From the NCBI GenBank assembly GCA_033283265.1, contig JAWMQN010000001.1, positions 1,302,001 to 1,366,000 of the forward strand: DNA of 64,000 bases, written 5' to 3'. How positions within the stretch are numbered: position 1 is the stretch's first letter; each line of letters begins with the position of its first letter. Below are positions 28,301-35,215 of the stretch, one piece after another. A program made the translations under genes and the position numbers. Below the pieces are notes generated by a model. It was not told the DNA's origin and ran no database searches. It was given only the letters and a program-made list of their open reading frames with translations. This DNA comes from Mangrovimicrobium sp033283265. Its GTDB lineage: Bacteria > Pseudomonadota > Gammaproteobacteria > Pseudomonadales > Halieaceae.

Positions 28301-28702
28301 GTCACCGCGCCGATCATCATGGTCTCCGCGGACGCCCAGGAGCGCCGCGCCGAGGACAACCCGGACGCGGCCCACGACGCCTACCTGGTCAAGCCGATCC
28401 GCTTCCCCATGCTGACAGACGTCCTCTCCAACCTGCTCGGGCTGAGCTGGACCTACTCGCCGGGGGCCGGCAGCCAGACACCCGACGGCAAGCCGCTGCA
28501 GCTCTCCCCCGCCGCCGCCGCCGGCGCCAGCCGCCTGCGGGTCTACGCGGAGATCGGCTACTCGAAGGGCGTCACCGAGGAACTCGACCAGTTGCAGCAG
28601 GGCGGTATACTGCCGGCCGCTGCGCTCGACCAGCTCGCCCTGCTGGCGAGCCAGATGCGTTATGGCGAAATCGTTGAACTGCTGAAAAGGAGCGAACGCT
28701 GA
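25331..28702 (+). CDS. NCS1 permease-histidine kinase-receiver fusion (hybrid transceptor)
   Basis: A 1,123-residue inner-membrane protein. Residues about 20-490 form a purine/cytosine permease (NCS1)-like core of about 12 helices, with TLEDYALRFT near the start. Residues 502-545 are a Cys-rich cytoplasmic module beginning CVIC and including CPAY, CSLCC and CYDVCK. Two further helices (about 575-640) and a coiled coil lead to HisKA (His685 in ISHELRTPLQSILGY), an ATPase domain (about 790-905) and a receiver (Asp971 in LLDVSMPGMNG). ATG 25331 fits the domain boundary; an earlier TTG is unlikely. The stop overlaps the next gene by one base. The permease part probably senses or transports a nitrogen compound; the link to urea or nucleobases is inferred. 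Confidence 0.9.
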   Translation: MRPSQHIFRTRRQYNQWVGNQTLEDYALRFTAKRARRFKPWVVATTALGGAAAFLALEAIGGAITLSYGFVNAFWALITVGLVIFITGLPITYHAAKYGVDIDLLTRGAGFGYLGSTITSLIYASFTFLFFAIEAAILAMALKALFGIPPAIGYILCAVAVIPIVTHGITFISRFQVHTQYLWIGLQVLALAAIVANEAENLGGWVEFAGTGAAAERGGSFDLLLFGAAASVLFALMAQIGEQVDYLRFLPPQEETGKLRWWAAMVIAGPGWVFIGVPKMLLGSFLAWLAFSRGVGAELAADPTHMYQGAYNYITSSPTVALVLAGVMVIISQLKINVTNAYAGSIAWSNFFSRLTHNHPGRVVWLVFNVAIALLLMELGIYRALENILSAFAIIAVSWLGSLSADLMINKRLGLSPPFIEFKRAYLYDINPVGVGSMFLATTAGMLCHLGVFGPVPAALTHFITLGCTFVAVPLIAWITGGRYYIARQPDEHLLARSEHECVICENHFETEDMSGCPAYQGPICSLCCTLDSRCYDVCKSEARFSTQVVQFLGKLLPPVAMRRVDSRLGRFLSILLLISLANGAMLSLAYYHIDAQDPVVAETLRQLLNTLFFLLMIIFGVIAWLFLLAHESRAVAHEETARQTELLLQEIEAHRQTDRELQTAKEIAEAANDAKSRYLSGISHELRTPLQSILGYTQILARDERIPEDRRNSLAIIRRSGEYLADLIEGLLDISRIEAGKLRIHRDRVDLETMLNEIVNMFSLQAAGKSIEFRYERDTHLPRFVYTDGKRLRQVLINLLSNAVKFTHNGEVVLRIVYRNQVAKISVSDTGVGIAESDLQRIFNPFERAHTNGNPEVAGTGLGLTIVKLLSEIMGGDLEVQSTAGSGSTFTLSLMLNSAGPLQAAVPEGGNITGFSGAPRTLMVVDDEPTHRSLMSDYLAPLGFTVLEAEDAENCLELLGRHAADAFLLDVSMPGMNGLELARALRRQGVTAPIIMVSADAQERRAEDNPDAAHDAYLVKPIRFPMLTDVLSNLLGLSWTYSPGAGSQTPDGKPLQLSPAAAAGASRLRVYAEIGYSKGVTEELDQLQQGGILPAAALDQLALLASQMRYGEIVELLKRSER

Positions 28703-29643
28703 TGGCACAGTTACAGACTGAGGCCAGCCAACCCAGCGCGGACCTGTCGAAAGGCGTGGTACTCGTTGTCGATGACTCGCCCGACAGCCTGAGCATGATC
28801 AATGCCGCGCTGGAGCAGCAGGGCTACACGGTACTGATCGCCCTCGAGGGCCGCCAGGCGCTGGCCATCGCCGGCAAGATCAACCCGGACATCATCCTGC
28901 TCGACGCCATCATGCCCTCCCTCGACGGCTTCGATACCTGCCGCCTGCTCAAGGCCGACCCGCAGCTCGCCGAGATCCCGGTGATCTTCATGACCGGCCT
29001 CACCGACACCGACAGCATCGTCAAGGGCCTCGACGCCGGCGGCGTCGATTACCTCACCAAGCCGGTCAATATCGACGAACTGGTGGCGCGCATGCGCGTG
29101 CACCTGGCCAACGCCAAGCTCAGGAACAGCGCGCAGCTGGCGCTGGATTCCACCGGCCAGCACCTGTTCAGCATCAATGCCGCGGGGGAACTGCTCTGGG
29201 CCACGCCGCAGACCCGCGACCTGTTCGGTCGCGCCGGTCTCAGCGAAAGCTGGCTGGCGCAGCAGCTGCCCGGGCAGCTGCGCCGCTGGCTGGCCTTCAG
29301 GCCCGCCGACGGGCAGGTGCTGCCGCTGGAGGAACTGGACTACCCGCTGCAGGTGAAGCTGGTCGGCCACGCCTCCAGCGGCGAGATCATGCTGAAACTG
29401 CTCGACGGCCAGGCGCCGACCGGCGCGGAGAAACTGCGCCATAACCTGCCGGTGACAGAGCGCGAGTCGGAAGTGCTGTTCTGGATCGGCAAGGGCAAGA
29501 CCAACCGCGAAATCGGCCAGATTCTCGACACCAGCCCGCGCACGGTGAACAAGCACCTGGAGCAGATCTTCCGCAAGCTGGAGGTGGATAACCGGACTTC
29601 GGCTGCGGCGATTGCGCTGCGGTTTTTGCTGGATGAGGTTTAG
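28702..29643 (+). CDS. Response regulator with LuxR-type DNA-binding domain
   Basis: A 313-residue cytoplasmic regulator translationally coupled to the NCS1-kinase (TGATG overlap). Receiver at residues about 13-130, with DDSPDS, phospho-acceptor Asp68 (IILLDAIMPSLDG), and Lys in YLTKPVN. A middle region (about 140-240) resembles a degenerate PAS-like fold (HLFSINAAGELLWATPQT). The C-terminal LuxR/GerE helix-turn-helix (about 250-310) reads LPVTERESEVLFWIGKGKTNREI, then TVNKHLEQIFRKL. It is the evident output of the transceptor phosphorelay. Target genes are not known; the urea operon 6-20 kb away is a candidate, not shown. Confidence 0.92.
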   Translation: MAQLQTEASQPSADLSKGVVLVVDDSPDSLSMINAALEQQGYTVLIALEGRQALAIAGKINPDIILLDAIMPSLDGFDTCRLLKADPQLAEIPVIFMTGLTDTDSIVKGLDAGGVDYLTKPVNIDELVARMRVHLANAKLRNSAQLALDSTGQHLFSINAAGELLWATPQTRDLFGRAGLSESWLAQQLPGQLRRWLAFRPADGQVLPLEELDYPLQVKLVGHASSGEIMLKLLDGQAPTGAEKLRHNLPVTERESEVLFWIGKGKTNREIGQILDTSPRTVNKHLEQIFRKLEVDNRTSAAAIALRFLLDEV

Positions 29644-29849
29644 GGTTGGAGTATTACCGAGGCGTCGCGGTGCTCCGTAGGGGGGTCAGAGTCGTGACTC
29701 TGACCCCGGGTTGGGGGCGGAGTATTGGCGGGGTGCTGCGGTACTCCGTAGGGGGGGCAGAGTCGTGACTCTGACCCCGGGTTGGGGGCGGAGTATTGGC
29801 GGGGTGCTGCGGTGCTTCGTAGGGGGGTCAGAGTCGTGACTCTGACCCC
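29643..29849. repeat. Three tandem 71-bp units carrying a palindrome
   Basis: The 26-base palindrome starts at 29682, 29753 and 29824, so the period is exactly 71 bases. Each unit also contains GGTTGG(GGGC)GGAGTATT, GGTGCTGCGGT and TCCGTAG. The first unit is shorter at its left end; the second has one base change (T to G at 29757) that breaks one arm position. A single dispersed copy lies at 20121. The array separates the LuxR-type regulator from the convergent VIT gene, where it could also block read-through. Confidence 0.85.
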
Positions 29850-29873
29850 GGAGCGGAGCTCCCCCTGCTTCGT

Positions 29874-30563
29874 TCAGGGGCCTACGCCGAACAGGCGTCC
29901 GATGAGGGCAGTGACCAGCATCGCACCCGCCCCCCAGGCCGTGACCCGGGCCGCGCCGATGCGCTTGGGCGCCCCCCCGGCCCGCGCGGCGACCGCGCCG
30001 AGCACGGCGAGGAAGAACAGCGAGGCGATAGCCACCAGCGGAATCAGCAGCGGCCCGTGGGCCAGCCAGGCAAAGAGTACCGGGCAGGCTGCACCGACAG
30101 TGAAGGTCGCCGCGGAGAACACCGCCGCCTGCACCGGCTGGGCGTTCACAATTTCCGAAATGCCGATCTCGTCCCGGGCGTGGGCGCCGATGGCGTCGTG
30201 GTCCATCAGTTTCTCCGCCACTTCCAGCGCCAGCGGCCGTTCCAGGCCGCGGTTCACGTAGATCTCCGCCAGCTCCCTGACCTCCGCCTCGTAGTGCTTT
30301 TCCAGCGAAGCGGCCTCCATTTTCAGGTCGGCTTTTTCCGTGTCCGCCTGGGAACTCACGGAGACATACTCCCCCGCCGCCATCGACATGGCGCCGGCCA
30401 CCAGGCCGGCGACGCCGGCGATCAGGATGCCCTCCCGCGAGGTTTGCGCCGCGGCCACGCCGATGATCAGGCTGGCGGTCGAGACGATGCCGTCGTTGGC
30501 CCCCAGCACCGCCGCGCGCAGCCAGCCCACCCGGTGGGAGCGATGATTTTCCTTGTGAGTCAT
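29874..30563 (-). CDS. VIT1/CCC1-family transporter
   Basis: A 229-residue inner-membrane protein with five predicted helices. The N-terminal signature reads LRAAVLGANDGIVSTASLIIG, then GLVAGAMSMAAGEYVSVSSQ, followed by the cytoplasmic Glu-rich metal-binding loop (about residues 75-140, EKHYEAEVRELAEIY) and a C-terminal helix pair. The family moves iron or manganese out of the cytosol into vacuoles in eukaryotes and is taken to export or buffer these metals in bacteria. It stands between the tandem repeat and the GST gene, and 39 bases downstream of the GST stop, so it may end the lrp-gst transcript. Confidence 0.9.
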   Translation of the reverse strand: MTHKENHRSHRVGWLRAAVLGANDGIVSTASLIIGVAAAQTSREGILIAGVAGLVAGAMSMAAGEYVSVSSQADTEKADLKMEAASLEKHYEAEVRELAEIYVNRGLERPLALEVAEKLMDHDAIGAHARDEIGISEIVNAQPVQAAVFSAATFTVGAACPVLFAWLAHGPLLIPLVAIASLFFLAVLGAVAARAGGAPKRIGAARVTAWGAGAMLVTALIGRLFGVGP

Positions 30564-30602
30564 AAACCTCTCCGGTGCCTGTTTATCGCCTGGTGTTTGC
30601 GT

Positions 30603-31286
30603 TCAGGCCTGGCGCAGGTCTTCGAGGACCTGGCCGTAGGCGCGAATTTCTTCTTCGTGCTGGCTCTCCCGCCAGGGCTCGCACAGGGCCGCCGCCTCCC
30701 ACTCGCGCATCGACGGGAGTGACAGCAGGCGCAGGCTGTACTCGCTGGAGGCCTCGGACAGCGCCAGCCCGTAGGTCTGGATGCGAAAGGCCACCGGGGC
30801 GTAGAAGGCGTCGACGGCGGTGAAGGCAGGGCCGGCGAGGAAGGGACCGCCAAAGCGCTCGAGGCCCTGCTGCCAGAGTTCGTCGAGGCGGGTGAGGTCC
30901 CTGCGCAGGCCGTCGCTGGCGGCGGTAATCTCCACCCGCAGGCCGCAGTTCATCGGGCACATCTGGCGCAGGGCGCCGAAGCCGGCGTGCATTTCCGCGC
31001 TGGCACAGCGCGCCCAGGCCCGCGCGGCCGCATCCGCCGGCCACACCTCCGGGTGCTGCTCACCGAGCCAGGCGGTGATGCCGAGGGAGTCCCACAGGGT
31101 CAGCTCGCCGGCGACCAGGCAGGGTACCTGGCCGGTGGGGCTGAAGCGGCGGAAGCTCTCCCAGCTGGAGCCCTCGTCGAAAGGCGTCAGCACTTCCTCG
31201 AAGGGTATACCCAACTCCCGCAGCAGCACCCAGGGCCGCAGGGACCAGGAGGAGTAGTTCTTGTTGGCGATATACAGGCTGTACAT
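30603..31286 (-). CDS. Glutathione S-transferase family protein
   Basis: A 227-residue cytoplasmic protein with a thioredoxin-like N-terminal domain (KNYSSWSLRPWVLLRELG, with Ser as likely glutathione-activating residue, and the cis-Pro/ES-type site in GQVPCLVAGELTLWDSLGI) and an all-helical C-terminal domain (FTAVDAFYAPVAFRI). Distinct from maiA nearby, whose SSCS motif it lacks. It is 25 bases downstream of the Lrp-type regulator on the same strand, so the two are likely cotranscribed and opposite the aromatic catabolism operon. Substrate unknown. Confidence 0.85.
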   Translation of the reverse strand: MYSLYIANKNYSSWSLRPWVLLRELGIPFEEVLTPFDEGSSWESFRRFSPTGQVPCLVAGELTLWDSLGITAWLGEQHPEVWPADAAARAWARCASAEMHAGFGALRQMCPMNCGLRVEITAASDGLRRDLTRLDELWQQGLERFGGPFLAGPAFTAVDAFYAPVAFRIQTYGLALSEASSEYSLRLLSLPSMREWEAAALCEPWRESQHEEEIRAYGQVLEDLRQA

Positions 31287-31311
31287 AGTCCGCTCCGGTC
31301 GGGATGCGCGC

Positions 31312-31770
31312 TCAGCGCAGGGGCAGCCCGGCACCTTCCTTGATTGCCCGCAGGCTGAAATTCGACTCGATGTTGCGCACACCGGGAAACTTGAGGATAC
31401 GATTCATACACAGCTCGGAAAAGTGATCCATGCTGTAGGCGAGGACTTTCATCAGGTAGTCGTGGGTGCCGCTCATGGCGTGGCACTCGACGATGAACTC
31501 CTCGGCCTCCACCCGGGCGAGAAACTCGCGCTGCTTGCGCTCGTCCTTCTCCAGGTTGACCTGCACGAAGGCGGTCACCTGCAGCCCCAGCTGGCGCTGG
31601 TCGAGGCGCGCACCGTAGCCGCGGATGAGCCCGCCCTCCTCCAGCTTGCGCACCCGGCGGAAGCAGGGCGATTCCGACATCCCGACGCGTTCGGCCAGCT
31701 CGACATTGGAGATCCGCCCCTCGCCCTGCAGGACCCGGAGTATCTCGATTTCGCTTCGATCCAGCGCCAT
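31312..31770 (-). CDS. Lrp/AsnC-family transcriptional regulator
   Basis: A 152-residue regulator: N-terminal helix-turn-helix (residues about 3-60: EIEILRVLQGEGRISNVELA, then RRVRKLEEGGLI) and a C-terminal RAM/AsnC ligand-binding domain (about 65-145, with HAMSGTHDYLMKV). ATG 31770 is chosen because GGGAGG precedes it; an ATG at 31788 lacks such a site. Divergent from hpd with 155 bases between starts, so it most likely controls the phenylalanine/tyrosine operon and its own gene, with an aromatic amino acid as probable effector (inferred). Confidence 0.9.
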   Translation of the reverse strand: MALDRSEIEILRVLQGEGRISNVELAERVGMSESPCFRRVRKLEEGGLIRGYGARLDQRQLGLQVTAFVQVNLEKDERKQREFLARVEAEEFIVECHAMSGTHDYLMKVLAYSMDHFSELCMNRILKFPGVRNIESNFSLRAIKEGAGLPLR

Positions 31771-31795
31771 GGCAAGAATCCCTCCCATTTACCCT

Positions 31796-31846
31796 GAAAA
31801 TAGAACATTTCTTGCCGCCAGGAGCAACATCCCGCCAAAAATAGAA
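31796..31846. promoter_or_regulatory. Possible Lrp-type operator pair in the lrp-hpd intergenic region
   Basis: AAAATAGAA occurs at 31797 and again at 31838, 41 bases apart (about four helical turns), in an otherwise GC-rich region. The first copy sits in an imperfect inverted repeat GAAAATAG/AACATTTC. AT-rich, helically phased sites are typical of Lrp-family octamers. Binding by the adjacent regulator is an inference. Confidence 0.45.
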
Positions 31847-31925
31847 TAAAACCTCCGATGCTTCGAATCTACGCTTGTAGCTCAGGCAGTCGCAAGCGCA
31901 GCAGAACAAGTACTGGAGAAAAGCC

Positions 31926-33011
31926 ATGCCGATGAACCCGACCAACCCCATGGGCCTCGACGGCTTTGAATTTGTCGAATTCGCCGCCACCGAGCGCGGC
32001 GTGATCGAGCCGGTATTCAGCAAGCTCGGCTTCAGCCACGTCGCCAGCCACCGTTCGAAGGCCGTCGACCTGTGGCGCCAGGGCGACATCAACTTCATCA
32101 TCAATTACCAGCCGGGTTCGCCGGCCTGGTACCACGCGAAGGAGCACGGCCCCTCCGCCTGCGGCATGGCCTTCCGCGTGGCCGATGCCAGGGCCGCCTA
32201 CGAACTGGCGCTGGCCAGGGGCGCCCAGCCGATCGACATTCCGGTCGGCCCGATGGAACTGCGCCTGCCGGCGATTCGCGGCATCGGCGGCGCCATCGTC
32301 TACCTGATCGACCGCTACAGCGAGGGCTCCTCGATCTACGACATCGATTTCGAGTACCTGCCCGGCGTCGACCGGCACCCCTTCGGCTGCGGCTTCGAAG
32401 TCATCGACCACCTGACCCACAACGTCTACCGCGGGCGCATGGATTACTGGGCGCACTACTACGAAGACCTGTTCAACTTCCGCGAGATCCGCCACTTCGA
32501 CATCAAGGGCGAACACACCGGCCTCCGGTCCCGCGCCATGACCGCACCGGACGGCAAGATCCGCATCCCGCTCAACGAGGAGGCCAGCGGCAACGGCCAG
32601 ATCGAGGAGTACCTGATGCAGTACAACGGCGAGGGCATCCAGCACATCGCCTTCGCCTGCGACGATCTCTACGCCTGCCTGGACCGGCTGCAGGCCCGCG
32701 GCGTGCCCTTCATGCCCGCCCCGCCGGACACCTATTACGAGATGCTCGCGGAGCGCCTGCCCGGTCACGGCGAACCGCTGGAGGAACTGCGCTCCCGCGG
32801 CATCCTGCTCGACGGTTCCACCGAGGGCGACAGCCCGCGCCTGCTGCTGCAGATATTTTCCGAGACCCTGATCGGGCCAATCTTCTTCGAGTTCATCCAG
32901 CGCAAGGCCGACGAGGGCTTCGGCGAGGGCAACTTCCGCGCCCTGTTCCTGTCCATCGAACAGGACCAGTTGCGCCGCGGGGTCCTCGCGGACAGCGGCG
33001 CCGGCAGCTGA
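31926..33011 (+). CDS. hpd: 4-hydroxyphenylpyruvate dioxygenase
   Basis: A 361-residue cytoplasmic non-heme iron enzyme that converts 4-hydroxyphenylpyruvate to homogentisate in tyrosine breakdown. Two VOC-fold halves are visible. The iron ligands are in IDHLTHNVY (His), GIQHIAFACDD (His) and the C-terminal IFFEFIQRKADEGFGEGNF (Glu), the last being the canonical HPPD end. ATG 31926 has GGAG eight bases upstream; ATG 31932 is a near alternative. First gene of a five-gene operon, with 10 bases to the next start. Confidence 0.96.
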   Translation: MPMNPTNPMGLDGFEFVEFAATERGVIEPVFSKLGFSHVASHRSKAVDLWRQGDINFIINYQPGSPAWYHAKEHGPSACGMAFRVADARAAYELALARGAQPIDIPVGPMELRLPAIRGIGGAIVYLIDRYSEGSSIYDIDFEYLPGVDRHPFGCGFEVIDHLTHNVYRGRMDYWAHYYEDLFNFREIRHFDIKGEHTGLRSRAMTAPDGKIRIPLNEEASGNGQIEEYLMQYNGEGIQHIAFACDDLYACLDRLQARGVPFMPAPPDTYYEMLAERLPGHGEPLEELRSRGILLDGSTEGDSPRLLLQIFSETLIGPIFFEFIQRKADEGFGEGNFRALFLSIEQDQLRRGVLADSGAGS

Positions 33012-33021
33012 GGAGGCGACC

Positions 33022-33567
33022 ATGCAGCTGAAGCGAATCCACCACGTGGCCTACCGCTGCCGGGATGCGCGGGAGACCGTCGAGTTCTACCAGCGCCTGC
33101 TCGGCATGGACTTCGTGCTCGCCATCGCCGAGGACCGGGTGCCCTCCACCGGCGCTCCCGACCCCTACATGCACGTGTTCCTCGACGCCGGGATGGGCAA
33201 TGTACTGGCCTTCTTCGAGCTGCCGAACTCGCCGGCGATGGGCGCCGACCCGAACACCCCGGACTGGGTGCAGCACATCGCCTTCGAGGTGGAGAGCGTC
33301 GCCGCCCTGGCGCAGGCGCGGCAGCGCCTGCTGGCGGAGGGCCTCGAGGTCATCGGCCCCACCGACCACGGCATTTTCCAGTCGATCTACTTCCGCGACC
33401 CCAACGGCCACCGCATCGAGCTCGCCGCCAACTGCCACAGCGCGGAGGAGATGGCGGAGCTGCACCGGGTGGCCCCGGCCATGCTCGAGGAGTGGAGCCG
33501 GACGAAAAAGGCGCCGCGCCACGCCGCCTGGCTGCACAGCAAACAACACGGGGAAGCAATACGATGA
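33022..33567 (+). CDS. VOC-family metalloprotein (glyoxalase/extradiol dioxygenase fold)
   Basis: A 181-residue single VOC protein with a complete His-His-Glu metal triad: His8 (IHHVAYRC), His85 (VQHIAFEV) and Glu133 (HRIELAAN). The C-terminal tail of about 35 residues is helical and basic. Its ATG follows AGGAGGCGACC, and its stop overlaps the next start (ATGA). It lies inside the tyrosine operon where homogentisate 1,2-dioxygenase would be expected. The fold allows lyase, isomerase or ring-cleaving activity; which one applies cannot be told from sequence. An accessory role in the pathway is inferred from position only. Confidence 0.85.
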   Translation: MQLKRIHHVAYRCRDARETVEFYQRLLGMDFVLAIAEDRVPSTGAPDPYMHVFLDAGMGNVLAFFELPNSPAMGADPNTPDWVQHIAFEVESVAALAQARQRLLAEGLEVIGPTDHGIFQSIYFRDPNGHRIELAANCHSAEEMAELHRVAPAMLEEWSRTKKAPRHAAWLHSKQHGEAIR

Positions 33568-34553
33568 AAGTCGCCAGTCTCAAATCCGGCCGCGACGGCC
33601 AACTGGTGCTGGTCTCCAGCGACCTCGAACGGGCAGTCCGCGTGGCCGATATCGCCGCCACCCTGCAACTGGCTCTGGATGACTGGGCACAGCTGGCGCC
33701 GCGGCTGGCCGAGCGCAGCGCGCAGCTGAATGCCGGCGCGCTAGCCGACGCCTTCCCCTTCAATCCAGCGGACTGCGCCGCCCCCCTGCCGCGGGCCTAC
33801 CACTGGGCGGACGGCAGCGCCTACGTCACCCACGTCGAGCTGGTGCGCAAGGCCCGTGGCGCGGAACTGCCCGAATCCTTCTGGAGCGACCCGCTGGTCT
33901 ACATGGGCGCCTCCGACGCCTTCATCGGCCCCCACGACGCGATTGAGGTGGAAGACGAAGCCTGGGGCATCGACTTCGAAGCCGAGGTGGTGGTGCTCAC
34001 TGACGACGTCCCCGCCGGCGTCAGCCCGGCGCAGGCGGCGCAGCACATCCAGCTGATCGGGCTGGTCAACGACGTCTCCCTGCGCAACCTGATCCCGGCG
34101 GAGCTGGGCAAGCAGTTCGGCTTCTACCAGTCCAAGCCCTGGACCAGCTTCAGCCCGGTGCTGGCCACGCCGGACGAACTGGGCGCGGCCTGGGACGGCG
34201 CGAAGCTGCACCTGCCGCTGCGGGCCAGCCTCAACGGCGAACTGGTCGGCGCGCCCAACGCCGGGGTCGACATGACCTTCGACTTCCCCACGCTGATCGC
34301 CCACTGCGCGAAGACCCGCTCGCTGATGGCCGGCACCGTGATCGGCTCAGGCACGGTCTCCAATGTCGGCAGCGCGAGCGGTTCCTGCTGCCTGGCCGAG
34401 GTGCGCTGCCTGGAAACCATCGCCAGCGGCGCCCCCAGCACCCCCTTCATGCGCTTCGGCGACCGGGTGGAGATCGACATGCTGGATGCCGATGGCCGCA
34501 GCGTGTTTGGCAAAATCGACCAGTTTGTGCGCCAATACACTCCGCCACGTTAA
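33564..34553 (+). CDS. Fumarylacetoacetate hydrolase family protein
   Basis: A 329-residue cytoplasmic hydrolase. An N-terminal cap (residues 1-80) is followed by the FAH fold: FIGPHDAIEVEDEAWGIDFEAEVVV carries the metal-binding Asp and Glu residues, and VNDVSLRNLIPAELGKQFGFYQSKP and GSGTVSNVG are also conserved. Context (hpd, maiA) supports the final step of tyrosine breakdown, fumarylacetoacetate to fumarate and acetoacetate. Shorter than the 420-residue eukaryotic-type enzyme but usual for this bacterial group. Coupled to the VOC gene by a 4-base overlap. Confidence 0.92.
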   Translation: MKVASLKSGRDGQLVLVSSDLERAVRVADIAATLQLALDDWAQLAPRLAERSAQLNAGALADAFPFNPADCAAPLPRAYHWADGSAYVTHVELVRKARGAELPESFWSDPLVYMGASDAFIGPHDAIEVEDEAWGIDFEAEVVVLTDDVPAGVSPAQAAQHIQLIGLVNDVSLRNLIPAELGKQFGFYQSKPWTSFSPVLATPDELGAAWDGAKLHLPLRASLNGELVGAPNAGVDMTFDFPTLIAHCAKTRSLMAGTVIGSGTVSNVGSASGSCCLAEVRCLETIASGAPSTPFMRFGDRVEIDMLDADGRSVFGKIDQFVRQYTPPR

Positions 34554-34566
34554 CCAGGACAAGGCC

Positions 34567-35205
34567 ATGAAGCTCTATTCCTACTACCGTTCCAGCTGCT
34601 CCTACCGGGTGCGTATCGCGCTCAGCCTGAAGGGGCTGGACTACGACTACGTCGCGGTGAACATCCTCCAGGGGGAACAGAAGGGCGGCAGCTATTTCGC
34701 CGACAACCCCCAGGGCCTGGTCCCCGCCCTGCAGCTGGACAGCGGCGAGATCATCGCCCAGTCCACCGCCATCCTCGAGTGGCTGGAGGAGACCCACCCG
34801 GCCCCCGCCCTGCTACCGGCCGACAGCGTGCAGCGGGCGCAGGTGCGCGCGCTGGTACAGAACATCGCCTGCGACATCCAGCCGCTCAACAACATCGCCA
34901 TCCTCAACTACCTGAAGCAGGATCTCGGGCAGGCCGAGGCCGCCGTCAACGCCTGGTACACGACCTGGATCCGCCGCGGCTTCGACCCCATCGAGCAGAC
35001 CCTGGCGCGCAGCGGCGGCCCCTTCTGCTTCGGCGACACGCCCGGCATGGCCGACTGCTACCTGGTGCCCCAGGTCTACAACGCCGACCGCTTCGGCATC
35101 GACACCGCGGACTACCCGCACATCCGCCGCGTCTACGACCACTGCCGCGCCCTCGACGCCTTCGCCCGCGCCGCGCCGGAAGTGCAGCCGGACGCCGTCA
35201 GCTGA
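34567..35205 (+). CDS. maiA: Maleylacetoacetate isomerase
   Basis: A 212-residue zeta-class glutathione transferase that isomerises maleylacetoacetate to fumarylacetoacetate. The diagnostic motif SSCSYRVRIALSLKG is at residues 9-23, followed by the NPQGLVPAL and QSTAILEWLEE glutathione-site segments and a helical C-terminal domain (IACDIQPLNN, then PGMADCYLVPQVYNA). Start ATG 34567, 13 bases after the FAH stop; AGGACAAGGCC serves as a modest binding site. Confidence 0.95.
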   Translation: MKLYSYYRSSCSYRVRIALSLKGLDYDYVAVNILQGEQKGGSYFADNPQGLVPALQLDSGEIIAQSTAILEWLEETHPAPALLPADSVQRAQVRALVQNIACDIQPLNNIAILNYLKQDLGQAEAAVNAWYTTWIRRGFDPIEQTLARSGGPFCFGDTPGMADCYLVPQVYNADRFGIDTADYPHIRRVYDHCRALDAFARAAPEVQPDAVS

Positions 35206-35215
35206 GACCGCCGCC

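Noticed and set aside
25340..28708. 1,122-residue open frame antisense to the NCS1-kinase gene
   Set aside because: Stop-free only because of high GC and codon bias of the real gene; composition is Gln/Ala/Gly/Asp-rich and unlike any protein family.
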